A stretch of 64,000 bases of DNA. Origin: Flavobacteriales bacterium. GTDB lineage: Bacteria > Bacteroidota > Bacteroidia > CAIKAF01. The notes beneath the pieces are model-generated. The model did no database searches. It had not been told where the DNA came from and saw nothing but the letters and a program-made list of their open reading frames with translations. A program made the translations under genes and the position numbers. How positions within the stretch are numbered: position 1 is the stretch's first letter; each line of letters begins with the position of its first letter. The DNA is taken from contig JANWKT010000024.1 of assembly GCA_025451235.1 (NCBI GenBank), forward strand, positions 1 to 64,000. Reading direction: 5' to 3'. Positions 45,267-52,913 of this stretch are shown here, piece by piece.

Positions 45267-46067
45267 ATGGTCTTCAGATATTCGCTTATTTTATTTCTAT
45301 TTACTGTTTGGACAATGAATATCCAGGCCCAGGAAAGTATGGCCGATCAATACTTTGAACAAGCGGATGCCTATAAAAAGAATTCAAAACCAGATAGTGC
45401 CATTCTATTTTATGAAAAAGCCTCCATTGGATATGAGCTAGAAGACAATGTTGAAAAAATGGTGAGTTCATTTAACCAGATTGGAGGTATTTATACAAGA
45501 CAGGACAATTATGAGGAAGCCAAAAAGTACCTGAATATGGCTTTAACAAAGGGGTTATCAGTTCTTGGCAACAACCACTTAACGATTGCCACTACCTATC
45601 TGGGTCTGGGTGTAATTTATAGTGCTGAAGAATTGTATGATCAGTCATTGGAATATCATTATAAAGCCTTAAATATACGAGTATCCAATTTGGGAGAATT
45701 CAGTACTGAGGTAGCTACCAGTTATGGAAATATCGGAAATGTTTACTTACGTAAAAAGGAATATGATAAATCCATAGAAGCTCATTTAAAGGCTTTGGAA
45801 ATACGTAAAAAACTGTTTGGGGCATCAGGGATTGAGGTCACCCAATCTTATTTTCACTTAGGAAATGCGTATAGGGAAAAAAAGGAGTACAAAACTTCGA
45901 TAGGCTATTTTGAGAAAGCATTGGAAAACAAAACCAAGCAACTGGGAGCCGATCATAAGGATCTTGTCAAATATTATGAAAGCATCAGTGAGGTGTATTA
46001 TTTAATGGGCAATAAAGAGCAAGGGGACTTGCATAAAGAAAAGGCTGAGGCCATCAAAAAAAACTAG
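45267..46067 (+). CDS. Secreted tetratricopeptide-repeat protein
   Basis: A 266-residue protein with signal peptide ending IQAQ, followed by about six TPR units of the longer Kinesin-light-chain-like type (TIATTYLGLGVIYSAEELYD, VATSYGNIGNVYLRKKEYDK, EVTQSYFHLGNAYREKKEY). It lacks an output domain, unlike the TPR sensor kinase at 13745, and ends in Lys-rich sequence. Likely a periplasmic scaffold for protein-protein contacts. The promoter appears to be TTTC-N21-TACCTTTA (45224-45256), which would place the transcript start about 6 bases before the ATG. It is convergent with the DUF4878-like gene. Confidence 0.75.
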   Translation: MVFRYSLILFLFTVWTMNIQAQESMADQYFEQADAYKKNSKPDSAILFYEKASIGYELEDNVEKMVSSFNQIGGIYTRQDNYEEAKKYLNMALTKGLSVLGNNHLTIATTYLGLGVIYSAEELYDQSLEYHYKALNIRVSNLGEFSTEVATSYGNIGNVYLRKKEYDKSIEAHLKALEIRKKLFGASGIEVTQSYFHLGNAYREKKEYKTSIGYFEKALENKTKQLGADHKDLVKYYESISEVYYLMGNKEQGDLHKEKAEAIKKN

Positions 46068-46098
46068 TTTTCCGAATGTTTTGGAAAGTCTGTATCCT

Positions 46099-46593
46099 TT
46101 ACAAGCCCTTTAAATACCACTTATTATCTTTCTGTTCGAGTATAATTGTTTCTTCCTCTCCGCCTTCAGCAGTAGTTTTAATATCCACTTCAGCCATGTT
46201 TCCTTTGATTCGGGTAGCTTTTATGGATGCATTTCCAAAGAAATCATTGTATTCTTCTTTATTCCCTTTTCCTTCCGCCAAACCGCAAATATCCTTGGCA
46301 TCCCCATCCATGTCGATCGCATTGTTGCAAAGCTTGCCGAGTTGTTCATAGTTCCCCGTCTTTCCTGCCTTTATCATTGCTTTTACCGCATTCTCGGGTG
46401 ATGAATTGGGATCCACCGAATTGGCATCATCCAAAGGAATCGTTTCTTCATTCTTTGTTGCTGTCTTATCCTGAGCAGTTGTATCCGAAACCGTATCTTT
46501 TTTTGGAGTTTCTGTTTTAGATCCGCAGGAAAGCAGACCTGTAAATGTGATGACGAATATGCCGGTTAGCAGACGAAATTTCATGGTATTCAT
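46099..46593 (-). CDS. DUF4878-like lipoprotein
   Basis: A 164-residue lipoprotein with lipobox LLSC. A disordered Thr/Asp/Lys-rich linker follows (ETPKKDTVSDTTAQDKT), then a domain of ~90 residues: SPENAVKAMIKAGKTGNYEQ, ... NASIKATRIKGNMAEVDIKT and IILEQKDNKWYLKGL. This helix-then-sheet layout with a final W-Y-L strand matches DUF4878/NTF2-like lipoproteins. The start is ATG at 46593 or 46584. It is divergent from the GNAT gene at 46658, with back-to-back promoters in the 64 bases between them. Confidence 0.7.
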   Translation of the reverse strand: MNTMKFRLLTGIFVITFTGLLSCGSKTETPKKDTVSDTTAQDKTATKNEETIPLDDANSVDPNSSPENAVKAMIKAGKTGNYEQLGKLCNNAIDMDGDAKDICGLAEGKGNKEEYNDFFGNASIKATRIKGNMAEVDIKTTAEGGEEETIILEQKDNKWYLKGL

Positions 46594-46606
46594 TTTTAGT
46601 TGAGAT

Positions 46607-46635
46607 CAAATATAGGTTTCTTTCCCTAATTCAAA
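46607..46635 (-). promoter_or_regulatory. Promoter of the DUF4878-like gene
   Basis: On the minus strand: TTTG (46632-46635), 17 bases, TATATTTG (46607-46614), both exact. The start point near 46602 leaves a leader of about 9-18 bases. Confidence 0.6.
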
Positions 46636-46650
46636 AAAGAAGTATTTTTG
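46617..46650 (+). promoter_or_regulatory. Promoter of the GNAT gene cluster
   Basis: The -7 box TATTTTTG (46643-46650) is exact; TTTC (46617-46620) is a 3/4 -33 box at spacing 22. The predicted start point is about 3 bases before the ATG at 46658, so the message is practically leaderless. It overlaps the divergent promoter. Confidence 0.55.
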
Positions 46651-46657
46651 TTCCTTC

Positions 46658-47107
46658 ATGAATTTGAGAGAAGCCATCATTGAAGATTATCCAGCCATGC
46701 ATAGGGTGCGAATGTCTGTGAAAGAAAACATACTCAACAATCCTTCTTTAGTTACCGAAGAAGATTATATTTCTATGGTCACCCAAAAAGGTAAAGGATG
46801 GATCTACGAAATGGATGAAGTAGTTGTGGGTTTTGCGATCGTAGATATTTCTACTCAAAATATCTGGGCCTTGTTCCTCCTTCCTGAGGTGGAAGGAAAA
46901 GGGATTGGCAAAAAATTGTTTCATACGCTGCTCTATTGGGCATTTCAGCAGAAGATCGATTCTCTATGGCTCAGCACATCACCAGGCACCAGGGCAGAAT
47001 ATTTTTATAGGCAGGCGGGATGGAAGTCAACTGGCATAACCGGTACGGGTGAGATTAGATTTGAGCTCACGAAGGAGGAATGGTTCCTTCAGGATGCATC
47101 AAAATAA
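46658..47107 (+). CDS. GNAT-family N-acetyltransferase
   Basis: A 149-residue acetyl-CoA-dependent acetyltransferase. It begins with LREAIIEDYPAMHRVRMSV (the usual R-x-A..D start). Motif A, the acetyl-CoA pyrophosphate loop, is in LFLLPEVEGKGIGKKLFH, and motif B is in SLWLSTSPGTRAEYFYRQAGW. The substrate is unknown. It is the first of five closely spaced plus-strand genes (to 49223), with the second GNAT gene beginning 13 bases after its stop. Confidence 0.85.
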   Translation: MNLREAIIEDYPAMHRVRMSVKENILNNPSLVTEEDYISMVTQKGKGWIYEMDEVVVGFAIVDISTQNIWALFLLPEVEGKGIGKKLFHTLLYWAFQQKIDSLWLSTSPGTRAEYFYRQAGWKSTGITGTGEIRFELTKEEWFLQDASK

Positions 47108-47120
47108 TTACCTTTATACC

Positions 47121-47693
47121 ATGTTAACCTTTCAATTCTCCTCTTTTCCAGTTCTGAAAACCTCCAGGCTCCTTCTTCGAGAAGTTACCCCCGAAGATGT
47201 GAAGGAGATCTATGAGCTCAGGACCAACCGTGACATTATGCAGCATATTGACAAGGAAAAACTTAAAAACACGGAAGAAGCCAAGGAACTCATTCAAAAA
47301 ATGAAAGAAGGATACGATACCTGCACGGGAATCAGCTGGGGTATTACTCTCCAAGGTTCCAACAAGATCATTGGCGGAGTTGGCTTCTGGAGAATTGTAC
47401 GTGAACATTATAGGGCAGAGATCGGCTATTCATTGATGCCGGAGCACTGGAATAAAGGTATTATTTCAGAAGCCATTTCGGTAGTGGTTGATTTTGGGTT
47501 TGAGCACCTGCAAATCCATAGCATGGAGGCCAACCTCAACCCCGGAAATACAAAATCAGCCAGGGTTTTGGAAAAAGCAGGGTTTCAGGAAGAAGGATAT
47601 TTTAAAGAAAATTATTATTTCCAAGGAAAATTTTTCGATACCCTTACGTATAGTAAGGTAAACAATCCATTCATTGGCAGCGACCAACTCTAG
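47121..47693 (+). CDS. RimJ/RimL-type GNAT acetyltransferase
   Basis: A 190-residue acetyltransferase of the RimJ/RimL branch (Acetyltransf_3). It begins FPVLKTSRLLLREVTPEDV, with EIYELRTNRDIMQHID. The acetyl-CoA site follows YSLMPEHWNKGIISEAISVV, then ANLNPGNTKSARVLEKAGF. Some family members acetylate protein N-termini, others antibiotics or small molecules. I chose the ATG at 47121 (MLTFQFSSF); in-frame ATGs upstream (47049, 47094) lie inside the previous gene. Confidence 0.85.
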   Translation: MLTFQFSSFPVLKTSRLLLREVTPEDVKEIYELRTNRDIMQHIDKEKLKNTEEAKELIQKMKEGYDTCTGISWGITLQGSNKIIGGVGFWRIVREHYRAEIGYSLMPEHWNKGIISEAISVVVDFGFEHLQIHSMEANLNPGNTKSARVLEKAGFQEEGYFKENYYFQGKFFDTLTYSKVNNPFIGSDQL

Positions 47694-48039
47694 TAAACCC
47701 CATTTTTTATTATCAGGAAAAGCCTGGACAAGCATTATTTCCAATTTTTTTATCTGGTTGATCCCAGGAATTTTTGTGCTGGCAGGCTTTCTGGCAGTAT
47801 TGCTTATTTGTTTAACGGCCGCAGATGGATCATTGTTAGAGATCAATCCGAAACTTCCAAATGGCTTAAATTCATTTATGTCTTTGGCTTTGTTAATGGT
47901 TCCCCTGGCTTGTATCGGCTCATTCTGGGTATTTGATATACATATGATAAAAGAATCTGCTTCAATTATTTCTGTTGGCCTGGCCTCTCTTTGTTTTGGC
48001 ATCCATTTATTGAAGAGAGAATTGATAAGATTGAGATAA
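47674..48039 (+). CDS. Small membrane protein with TTG start
   Basis: A protein of about 121 residues with three predicted transmembrane helices: ISNFFIWLIPGIFVLAGFLA, FMSLALLMVPLACIGSFWVF and ASIISVGLASLCFGIHL, the last ending in the basic tail LKRELIRLR. No ATG is available before the second helix. The earliest possible start is TTG at 47674, overlapping the GNAT stop by 20 bases. The hydrophobic pattern is far more protein-like here than in the overlapping opposite-strand frame (47556-48044), which I reject. Function unknown. Confidence 0.55.
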   Translation: MAATNSSKPHFLLSGKAWTSIISNFFIWLIPGIFVLAGFLAVLLICLTAADGSLLEINPKLPNGLNSFMSLALLMVPLACIGSFWVFDIHMIKESASIISVGLASLCFGIHLLKRELIRLR

Positions 48040-48060
48040 AACATAAATATCGTACCTTGG
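48030..48060 (+). promoter_or_regulatory. Possible promoter of the DinB-fold gene
   Basis: ATTG (48030-48033), 19 bases, TACCTTGG (48053-48060): 3/4 and 7/8 matches. The start point would coincide with the ATG at 48065, a leaderless message. Confidence 0.4.
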
Positions 48061-48064
48061 TTCT

Positions 48065-48502
48065 ATGCAAACAGCCGAAGAACTGAGAAAGACTATTGAT
48101 GAAGCTTGTATACGATTTGCTTCAATACCAGAAAAGGATTGGAACCATAAACCTCTTCCCGAAAAATGGAGTAAAAAGGAAATACTGGGCCATTTAACCG
48201 ACAGTGCTTTTAATAACCATAGAAGGTTTGTTGTTACCCAGTATGACCAAAACAACAAGATCATTTATTTGCAAGATGATTGGGTAAGAATCAATGCCTA
48301 CCAGCAAATAAAAACAGACGAACTTATTCATTTATGGAAATTACTGAACAAGCAAATCGCCAGAGTAATGGAATCGATTCCCACAGAAAAACTTTTATGT
48401 ACCTGCGATACAGGTAAGCAAGGTAAAGATTTGAAAACCTTGAAATTTTTGATGGAAGATTATATAGCCCACATGAACCATCATTTGGGTAAAATCATTT
48501 AG
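48065..48502 (+). CDS. DinB-superfamily (DUF664-like) protein
   Basis: A 145-residue four-helix bundle of the DinB/YfiT superfamily. The metal-binding histidine triad is visible: His in EILGHLTDSA, and two in EDYIAHMNHHLGKI. The start AEELRKTIDEACIRFASIP, then PLPEKWSKKEIL, are typical. Family members bind Ni or Zn; several use thiols such as bacillithiol or mycothiol as co-substrate. It has no relation to DNA polymerase IV, which shares the name DinB. It is followed after one base by the membrane-protein gene. Confidence 0.82.
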   Translation: MQTAEELRKTIDEACIRFASIPEKDWNHKPLPEKWSKKEILGHLTDSAFNNHRRFVVTQYDQNNKIIYLQDDWVRINAYQQIKTDELIHLWKLLNKQIARVMESIPTEKLLCTCDTGKQGKDLKTLKFLMEDYIAHMNHHLGKII

Positions 48503-48503
48503 C

Positions 48504-49223
48504 ATGGCTGTTTTTGATCATTTTAAGCATACACCCACCTTTAAACTGCTTGAAATAGCTGAGAATCCAGCTAACTATGATCCCTTGGCTGTACATGCCG
48601 TAATGGAAGAATTGGAGAGAAGAGGGGTATCTTCACATGAGCTAAACTTACTTGTACAGCCACCTTCATTCGTGGAGAAAAAAACAATCCCATCTGATAA
48701 CCTGATCTGGAACTATGTTCAAAAGGTATGGATCAATAACCGAAACATGGATAAGGCCACAAATCGATACGTTTACCTCATTTCTATATGCAGCTTGATT
48801 TTTTATTTGTTCATCTTAATCTTTGATTTTAAAAAAATAGTTGTTTTTTTCTGGATGTTCTTTTCTCCTGATGTTTTGAATATTAAATTATTGTATGACT
48901 GCGCTTGTTTAATATTATTACCAATAGGCCTATTGGCCTTCTTCCAAGGTAAAAGAATTGGATGGTTAACATTAGTATTTACCTGGATTCATTATATTTT
49001 AACCGATACTATTTCCCTTATATATTCTGGCACAAAATATTTAGAAGTGTTACCTCAGGTGGTTATCTTCTACTCGATAATTATTTTTTTACATCTAGTC
49101 GTCCTGGTGGTCTTATTTACTCCAAAAATCCTTCGTAGCTTCAAATTAGACACATACCATGTTTTTTCGGTAATAACCATTGCAGTGCTGCTTTTCTTTG
49201 CCATAGAAAATTTGCAGAATTGA
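48504..49223 (+). CDS. Hypothetical membrane protein
   Basis: A 239-residue protein: a ~75-residue cytoplasmic helical N-terminus (FDHFKHTPTFKLLEIAENPA, LAVHAVMEELERRGVSSHEL) and five predicted transmembrane helices (first YVYLISICSLIFYLFILIF). The N-terminal part looks like a short helical adaptor seen before membrane domains in several Bacteroidota hypotheticals; no name is known to me. It begins one base after the DinB-fold gene and is the last gene of the plus-strand cluster. Confidence 0.6.
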   Translation: MAVFDHFKHTPTFKLLEIAENPANYDPLAVHAVMEELERRGVSSHELNLLVQPPSFVEKKTIPSDNLIWNYVQKVWINNRNMDKATNRYVYLISICSLIFYLFILIFDFKKIVVFFWMFFSPDVLNIKLLYDCACLILLPIGLLAFFQGKRIGWLTLVFTWIHYILTDTISLIYSGTKYLEVLPQVVIFYSIIIFLHLVVLVVLFTPKILRSFKLDTYHVFSVITIAVLLFFAIENLQN

Positions 49224-49416
49224 ATTATCAAAATGATCCAAAGCCCCCCTTTTTTTTCAAAATGAGAAAAAAATGTTAATCCATCATAAAAAGGTTAAAT
49301 AAAAATAGGCCTTTAAATACCTGATTTATACATAGATAACTCCCTTTCTCTGCAATGGTCTGCCGAATGGCACCATGATTGAAAATTAGGTTATAAGAAA
49401 CTTAGCGTACTTAATT

Positions 49417-49803
49417 ATGAAATCAACCATACAAATAGCAACCTTAATAACTGTTATGATGATAGGCTTAACAGGTTGTTTCCAGGAAAATATATCAGAA
49501 ATGAATTATATAGGTCCATGGAGAATTATTCAATATTATAACCATGGTGAAAATCAAACAATGAACTATGTTCATAACCATAAGTACTATACTATCTATT
49601 TACAATCAGGCAATATTTTTAATGAAACATGGATAGAATCCGATGAGACCTATGATATCAACGGCATGTGGAAACTGGACGAAGATAAACGGCATTTGTT
49701 ATTGAATGATCGTTATAACGGTGAAAGAAAATTTGAGATCACTTATACGCATACCATTAGGATCAAAAACGGGAAGGAAGAATGGATACTTAAGAAAATA
49801 TAA
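49417..49803 (+). CDS. Lipoprotein, first of a tandem paralogous pair
   Basis: A 128-residue lipoprotein with lipobox GLTGC. The mature part is lipocalin-like: a start with IGPWRIIQYYNHGENQT, alternating strands, IFNETWIESDETYDING, and the ending RYNGERKFEITYTHTIRIKN then EEWILKKI. It is clearly related to the neighbour 23 bases downstream, which shares the same signal-peptide pattern (MKSTIQIA / MKTTIKVA), the YLQS strand, the Y(D/T)(I/V)NG(M/T)W turn and the EEW(I/H)LK end. The pair arose by tandem duplication. Function unknown. Confidence 0.7.
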   Translation: MKSTIQIATLITVMMIGLTGCFQENISEMNYIGPWRIIQYYNHGENQTMNYVHNHKYYTIYLQSGNIFNETWIESDETYDINGMWKLDEDKRHLLLNDRYNGERKFEITYTHTIRIKNGKEEWILKKI

Positions 49804-49826
49804 GGATATGTATTAAAAAGAGGAAT

Positions 49827-50216
49827 ATGAAAACAACCATCAAAGTAGCTGCATTTTTAATCATGGCTACCATGGGATTGGTGGCATGCAGGGATCATTA
49901 TAAGGAGTTTTATTCTACCGGTGAATGGAAACTCGAAAGCTATTACTATAATGGGTCGGATAATACCAGTATTTATTTACAATCACATGAGAATTACACT
50001 TTTGTGCTAAAAATTGGACATAGCTTTATCGAAACATACACAGTAAATGATTCACCCTATACGGTAAATGGCACATGGGATGTAAGCTATGATGTAACGA
50101 TACTTCGATTGTATGATGCTGTTAACGGGACCAGGGAGTACGAAATTACCCAGAGTTCTACCATAAAATTATTTTTAAAGAAAGGAATTGAAGAGTGGCA
50201 CCTGAAGAGGCCATGA
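49827..50216 (+). CDS. Lipoprotein, second of the tandem paralogous pair
   Basis: A 129-residue lipoprotein with lipobox LVAC. Its layout matches the upstream copy: STGEWKLESYYYNGSDNT, SIYLQSHENYTFVLKIGH, PYTVNGTWDV and the final IEEWHLKRP. Identity to its neighbour is low (I estimate about a third by eye), so the duplication is old and both copies have been kept. Aromatic and Asn residues alternate as in small ligand-binding barrels. The two share a transcript ending at the terminator at 50235-50269. Confidence 0.7.
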   Translation: MKTTIKVAAFLIMATMGLVACRDHYKEFYSTGEWKLESYYYNGSDNTSIYLQSHENYTFVLKIGHSFIETYTVNDSPYTVNGTWDVSYDVTILRLYDAVNGTREYEITQSSTIKLFLKKGIEEWHLKRP

Positions 50217-50234
50217 TTCCTGCATAGGTTGGTT

Positions 50235-50269
50235 AAAGTCCCGGTTTTAAAAAGCTGGGACTTTTTTTT
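50235..50269 (+). terminator. Rho-independent terminator of the paired lipoprotein genes
   Basis: AAGTCCCGG (50236-50244), 10-base loop, CTGGGACTT (50255-50263) with one G-T pair, followed by TTTTTTTT. Confidence 0.85.
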
Positions 50270-50292
50270 ACATTAGCTTAAAATCCCCTATC

Positions 50293-50661
50293 ATGAAAGC
50301 CCTCGAATCACTTACTTCGAAAGGATGGAAAAAAGAAAATGCAATTCCATTCAGAGAACAAATTGTAAAGGATGCCAAAGAATGTTATTCTTATTCAAAT
50401 GCTAAGAATACACAGATAGCGCTTATGCCCTTTACGGATCAGTCGGTCCTAACGATCCGTTTAGCTGGAACTCGTGGAAATAACTTCAATTATTTCCAAA
50501 TAAAGATTGATGCAACCAATGAGCAGTTAGTGGTCGATAAGATCGACTCCATCAAGGATGAAGTTGATATCAACAACTATTTCAATGTGTATTTTGGCTT
50601 ACAGGCGGTAGGAGAAGTGGCCATTATGGCCTGGGAACAGTGGGAGGTCAACTACCGATAG
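50293..50661 (+). CDS. Hypothetical small soluble protein
   Basis: A 122-residue cytoplasmic protein without signal peptide or membrane helix. It starts with a helix (ALESLTSKGWKKENAIPFR) and continues with a beta sheet (TQIALMPFTDQSVLTIRLAG, FNYFQIKIDATNEQLVVDK), ending in GLQAVGEVAIMAWEQWEVN. The mix looks like a compact alpha/beta domain. I recognise no family. It is 76 bases after the tandem lipoproteins, but the terminator between them separates the units. It is convergent with the DUF6356 gene, with no gap. Confidence 0.55.
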   Translation: MKALESLTSKGWKKENAIPFREQIVKDAKECYSYSNAKNTQIALMPFTDQSVLTIRLAGTRGNNFNYFQIKIDATNEQLVVDKIDSIKDEVDINNYFNVYFGLQAVGEVAIMAWEQWEVNYR

Positions 50662-50871
50662 TTAAGCCTCATGCTTCCGGTCTTCGATCTGATCGTTTAA
50701 ACCTTTAACGATCCGACTGGTGGTATGGGTGAACATAAATGGAAACACCGAATGAACGCTGCAGCATATAACGGCTTTCATCAGTTTAAAAACAACTGAC
50801 CAGGCGAAAATAAAATGCCCCGAGTAGGATAAACCTACTTCTTTAGGATGTTTGGTAAACGCATTACTCAT
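50662..50871 (-). CDS. DUF6356-family small membrane protein
   Basis: A 69-residue protein. It starts SNAFTKHPKEVGLSYSGHFI, followed by a membrane segment (FAWSVVFKLMKAVICCSVHS), VFPFMFTHTTSR and a charged tail. The pattern F..HP..VG.SY..H, then a helix, then H..FPF.F..T.SR matches DUF6356 as I remember it, a small family of unknown function. Its ATG overlaps the racemase gene stop by 4 bases (ATGA). It is the third gene of a coupled operon with the peptidase-methyltransferase and the racemase. Confidence 0.75.
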   Translation of the reverse strand: MSNAFTKHPKEVGLSYSGHFIFAWSVVFKLMKAVICCSVHSVFPFMFTHTTSRIVKGLNDQIEDRKHEA

Positions 50872-51599
50872 AGGTCAATTTTTTCTATATGATTAGTTTC
50901 GATCTGATACAACTTAGATAACGAATATTTCATTTGATTGGTATCTCCGCTGGTTTGCCATTGTACCAATCCATTTTCATCAGCCACATCCCAGGTCGAA
51001 AGAATCCAGTTACACATTTCTTGAGCAGGATCAAGCAAAACCGCCTGTCCGGTGAAATCAATTATTCTATTGGCAATTAATGGATAATGGGTGCATGCCA
51101 GTAATATATGTGGAATCGTTTGGATTGGCGAAAAAATAGCCTGAATATCTTCCATTAATCCATCTGAGTCAATATCTCCTGCCTCTATTCTGGCAGATAA
51201 GGGTTGCGCTATCCGCTGATACACCTGGATACCATTCGCCTCCAGCTTATTTTTATAGATCTCCGATTCTATGGTGCGCTTTCCTCCTACTATGCCCACT
51301 TCCTTGATCCCTGCTTTTAAAACCACATTGATCCCATGTTCAATAATACCGGTGATGTTTTTATCATCTCCTAGAACTGTACTTGCTGCATTACAGCCAA
51401 CAATGATCTTTTCGATACCCAACTTATTGAAATGTAGAAAAACATGGCTTAAACGGGCCTTTAATTCGTTTTCGGGCACTTTACCATAGGGGGTGAAACC
51501 CGTGTCGGAAAAATAGACCACGTTTACGTTGCTACTTTTGCGCAATAACTGGTAAATACCAACTCCCCCTATTCCCCAATCGCAAATCCCTATAGCCAT
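50868..51599 (-). CDS. Aspartate/glutamate racemase-family protein (MurI-like)
   Basis: A 243-residue cytoplasmic enzyme of the cofactor-independent two-cysteine racemase family. Both catalytic cysteines are in place: Cys69 in IIVGCNAAST and Cys169 in LLACTHYPL, with the His two residues later. FSDTGFTPYGKVPENEL matches the substrate-side motif DTxxxPYG. The N-terminal motif is CDWGIGGVG where MurI has DSGxGG: Trp replaces the conserved Ser, which could change substrate fit. It overlaps its neighbours by 1 base upstream (TAATG) and 4 downstream. It could be glutamate racemase for peptidoglycan, but the context and the Trp favour a specialised role. Confidence 0.8.
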   Translation of the reverse strand: MAIGICDWGIGGVGIYQLLRKSSNVNVVYFSDTGFTPYGKVPENELKARLSHVFLHFNKLGIEKIIVGCNAASTVLGDDKNITGIIEHGINVVLKAGIKEVGIVGGKRTIESEIYKNKLEANGIQVYQRIAQPLSARIEAGDIDSDGLMEDIQAIFSPIQTIPHILLACTHYPLIANRIIDFTGQAVLLDPAQEMCNWILSTWDVADENGLVQWQTSGDTNQMKYSLSKLYQIETNHIEKIDL

Positions 51600-52888
51600 T
51601 ATGGATAAGTTAAATAAATTTCGTTCATATTTTCAATCTTACCTGAATCGAATGCCAGCATGGTAGAATGATAACCTATATTGATCTTTTCCACATTCCT
51701 GCCAGGGAACCTACTTTCCAGATACCACTTCATTTCATGCTCCGCCCTGATAGGATTATATTTCAGCATATGTTTCCAATCCGGATCATTCACCAATTTT
51801 TTCAAATTCCTGTAAAATTTCCTGTTCGCATATCGCTGAAAAATATGTTTTACTTTATGGGCCAGAAACCTGGGTATCTCTTTCCTTTTTACAGGTACGG
51901 TTACCATGTCAATGATCAGCACCTTTCCTCCTGGTTTCAATACTCTTTTTATCTCATTCATCAATGGGTCCCAGTCCAGATACCTAAACGATAACAAAGA
52001 GGTGACCACATCGATGGAATGGTCCTCCACGGGTAAGATTGGGCCTGTTAGTTGTTTGAAATCCAGGTTCTTATTATGGGTGTTTAAAAGTCTTGCTTGA
52101 GCCAGTATATTGGCCGAAATATCTACTCCAATACCGCAATTGAGCTTTGGTGATAGTTCTTTTAACAAGGCCCCATTACCACAACCAATATCCAATAAGG
52201 TAATATCGTTCGAACCTGTTAAATGGGAAGAGATCCACTTCCACTCATCTTTTCTCACTTTGATATCCTGGAATACCTGGTCATAGAGTCTGGCAACCCT
52301 GTTATAGGTCCTGTCATCTGCAAATTCATCAGGCTTAAATGATTTCATGGTTTCCAGGGGTTCCCATCCAGCATATTTTTTAAATGAGCCGATCCATCCA
52401 TGTGATTTCTTTCCTTTACATCCAACCGCATAAACGGGTCCGTTTTCAGTTTTTACTTGACGAAACCTGTTTTTGTTGGAAGTAACTGTGGTATACCAAT
52501 AATAGCCAAATGATTCCACTCCATGGTTTTTGGCAAAAAAAGCAGCAAACCATCGCGCCGATCGGCAACAATGAAAATAAGCCTTTGCATTGGGTGCAAA
52601 AGGGATCTCCAGGTTTTTTATCTCATAGGGACTAAATTGTTCCGGATATTGACGTGTACCATACATGGGACCATACATTCCTGAGTGGCCTACAAAATGG
52701 TATTCATTGATTTGTTTTTGGCCGTTTTTCAAACCCAGAAAGATCTCCACCAATTCCTTCTTATGCAAAATACCGTGGCAAATCACTTCTTTACCTGCCT
52801 CATTGAATTCAGCTTCAAGTGTCTTGGCAGCCCTTGCAAACATATCGCTACCTTCACGGTATTGAGTAGTATAGATAATGAGGATCAA
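51599..52888 (-). CDS. Caspase/CHAT-like domain fused to a SAM methyltransferase
   Basis: A 429-residue fusion. Residues ~1-180 resemble a caspase-like (CHAT) cysteine peptidase fold: strand MILIIYT, a long helix, strand EYHFVGHSGMYGP with His68 as the candidate base, then AYFHCCRSARWFAAFF with Cys107/Cys108 as the candidate nucleophile. Residues ~190-340 are a Methyltransf_11 domain: motif I LLDIGCGNGALL, acid in GVDIS, IDVVTSLLSFRYLDWD, and RVLKPGGKVLIIDMV. The last ~90 residues are a helical family-specific cap. The start codon is TTG at 52886-52888, supported by a promoter at 52914-52947; no upstream ATG exists. It heads a coupled three-gene operon. Confidence 0.7.
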   Translation of the reverse strand: MILIIYTTQYREGSDMFARAAKTLEAEFNEAGKEVICHGILHKKELVEIFLGLKNGQKQINEYHFVGHSGMYGPMYGTRQYPEQFSPYEIKNLEIPFAPNAKAYFHCCRSARWFAAFFAKNHGVESFGYYWYTTVTSNKNRFRQVKTENGPVYAVGCKGKKSHGWIGSFKKYAGWEPLETMKSFKPDEFADDRTYNRVARLYDQVFQDIKVRKDEWKWISSHLTGSNDITLLDIGCGNGALLKELSPKLNCGIGVDISANILAQARLLNTHNKNLDFKQLTGPILPVEDHSIDVVTSLLSFRYLDWDPLMNEIKRVLKPGGKVLIIDMVTVPVKRKEIPRFLAHKVKHIFQRYANRKFYRNLKKLVNDPDWKHMLKYNPIRAEHEMKWYLESRFPGRNVEKINIGYHSTMLAFDSGKIENMNEIYLTYP

Positions 52889-52913
52889 TGAAAGATAAGG
52901 AATTAGATTTTTA

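Noticed and set aside
47556-48044. Minus-strand 162-codon frame under the small membrane protein gene
   Set aside because: It overlaps the end of the GNAT gene and has no protein-like pattern, whereas the plus strand gives three clean membrane helices.
48065-48502. Linking the DinB-fold protein with the translesion polymerase at 57410
   Set aside because: The shared name is historical; the DinB/YfiT four-helix fold is unrelated to DNA polymerase IV.
50868-51599. Naming the racemase gene murI
   Set aside because: Catalytic residues fit, but the Trp in the N-terminal motif and the operon context make the cell-wall role uncertain.
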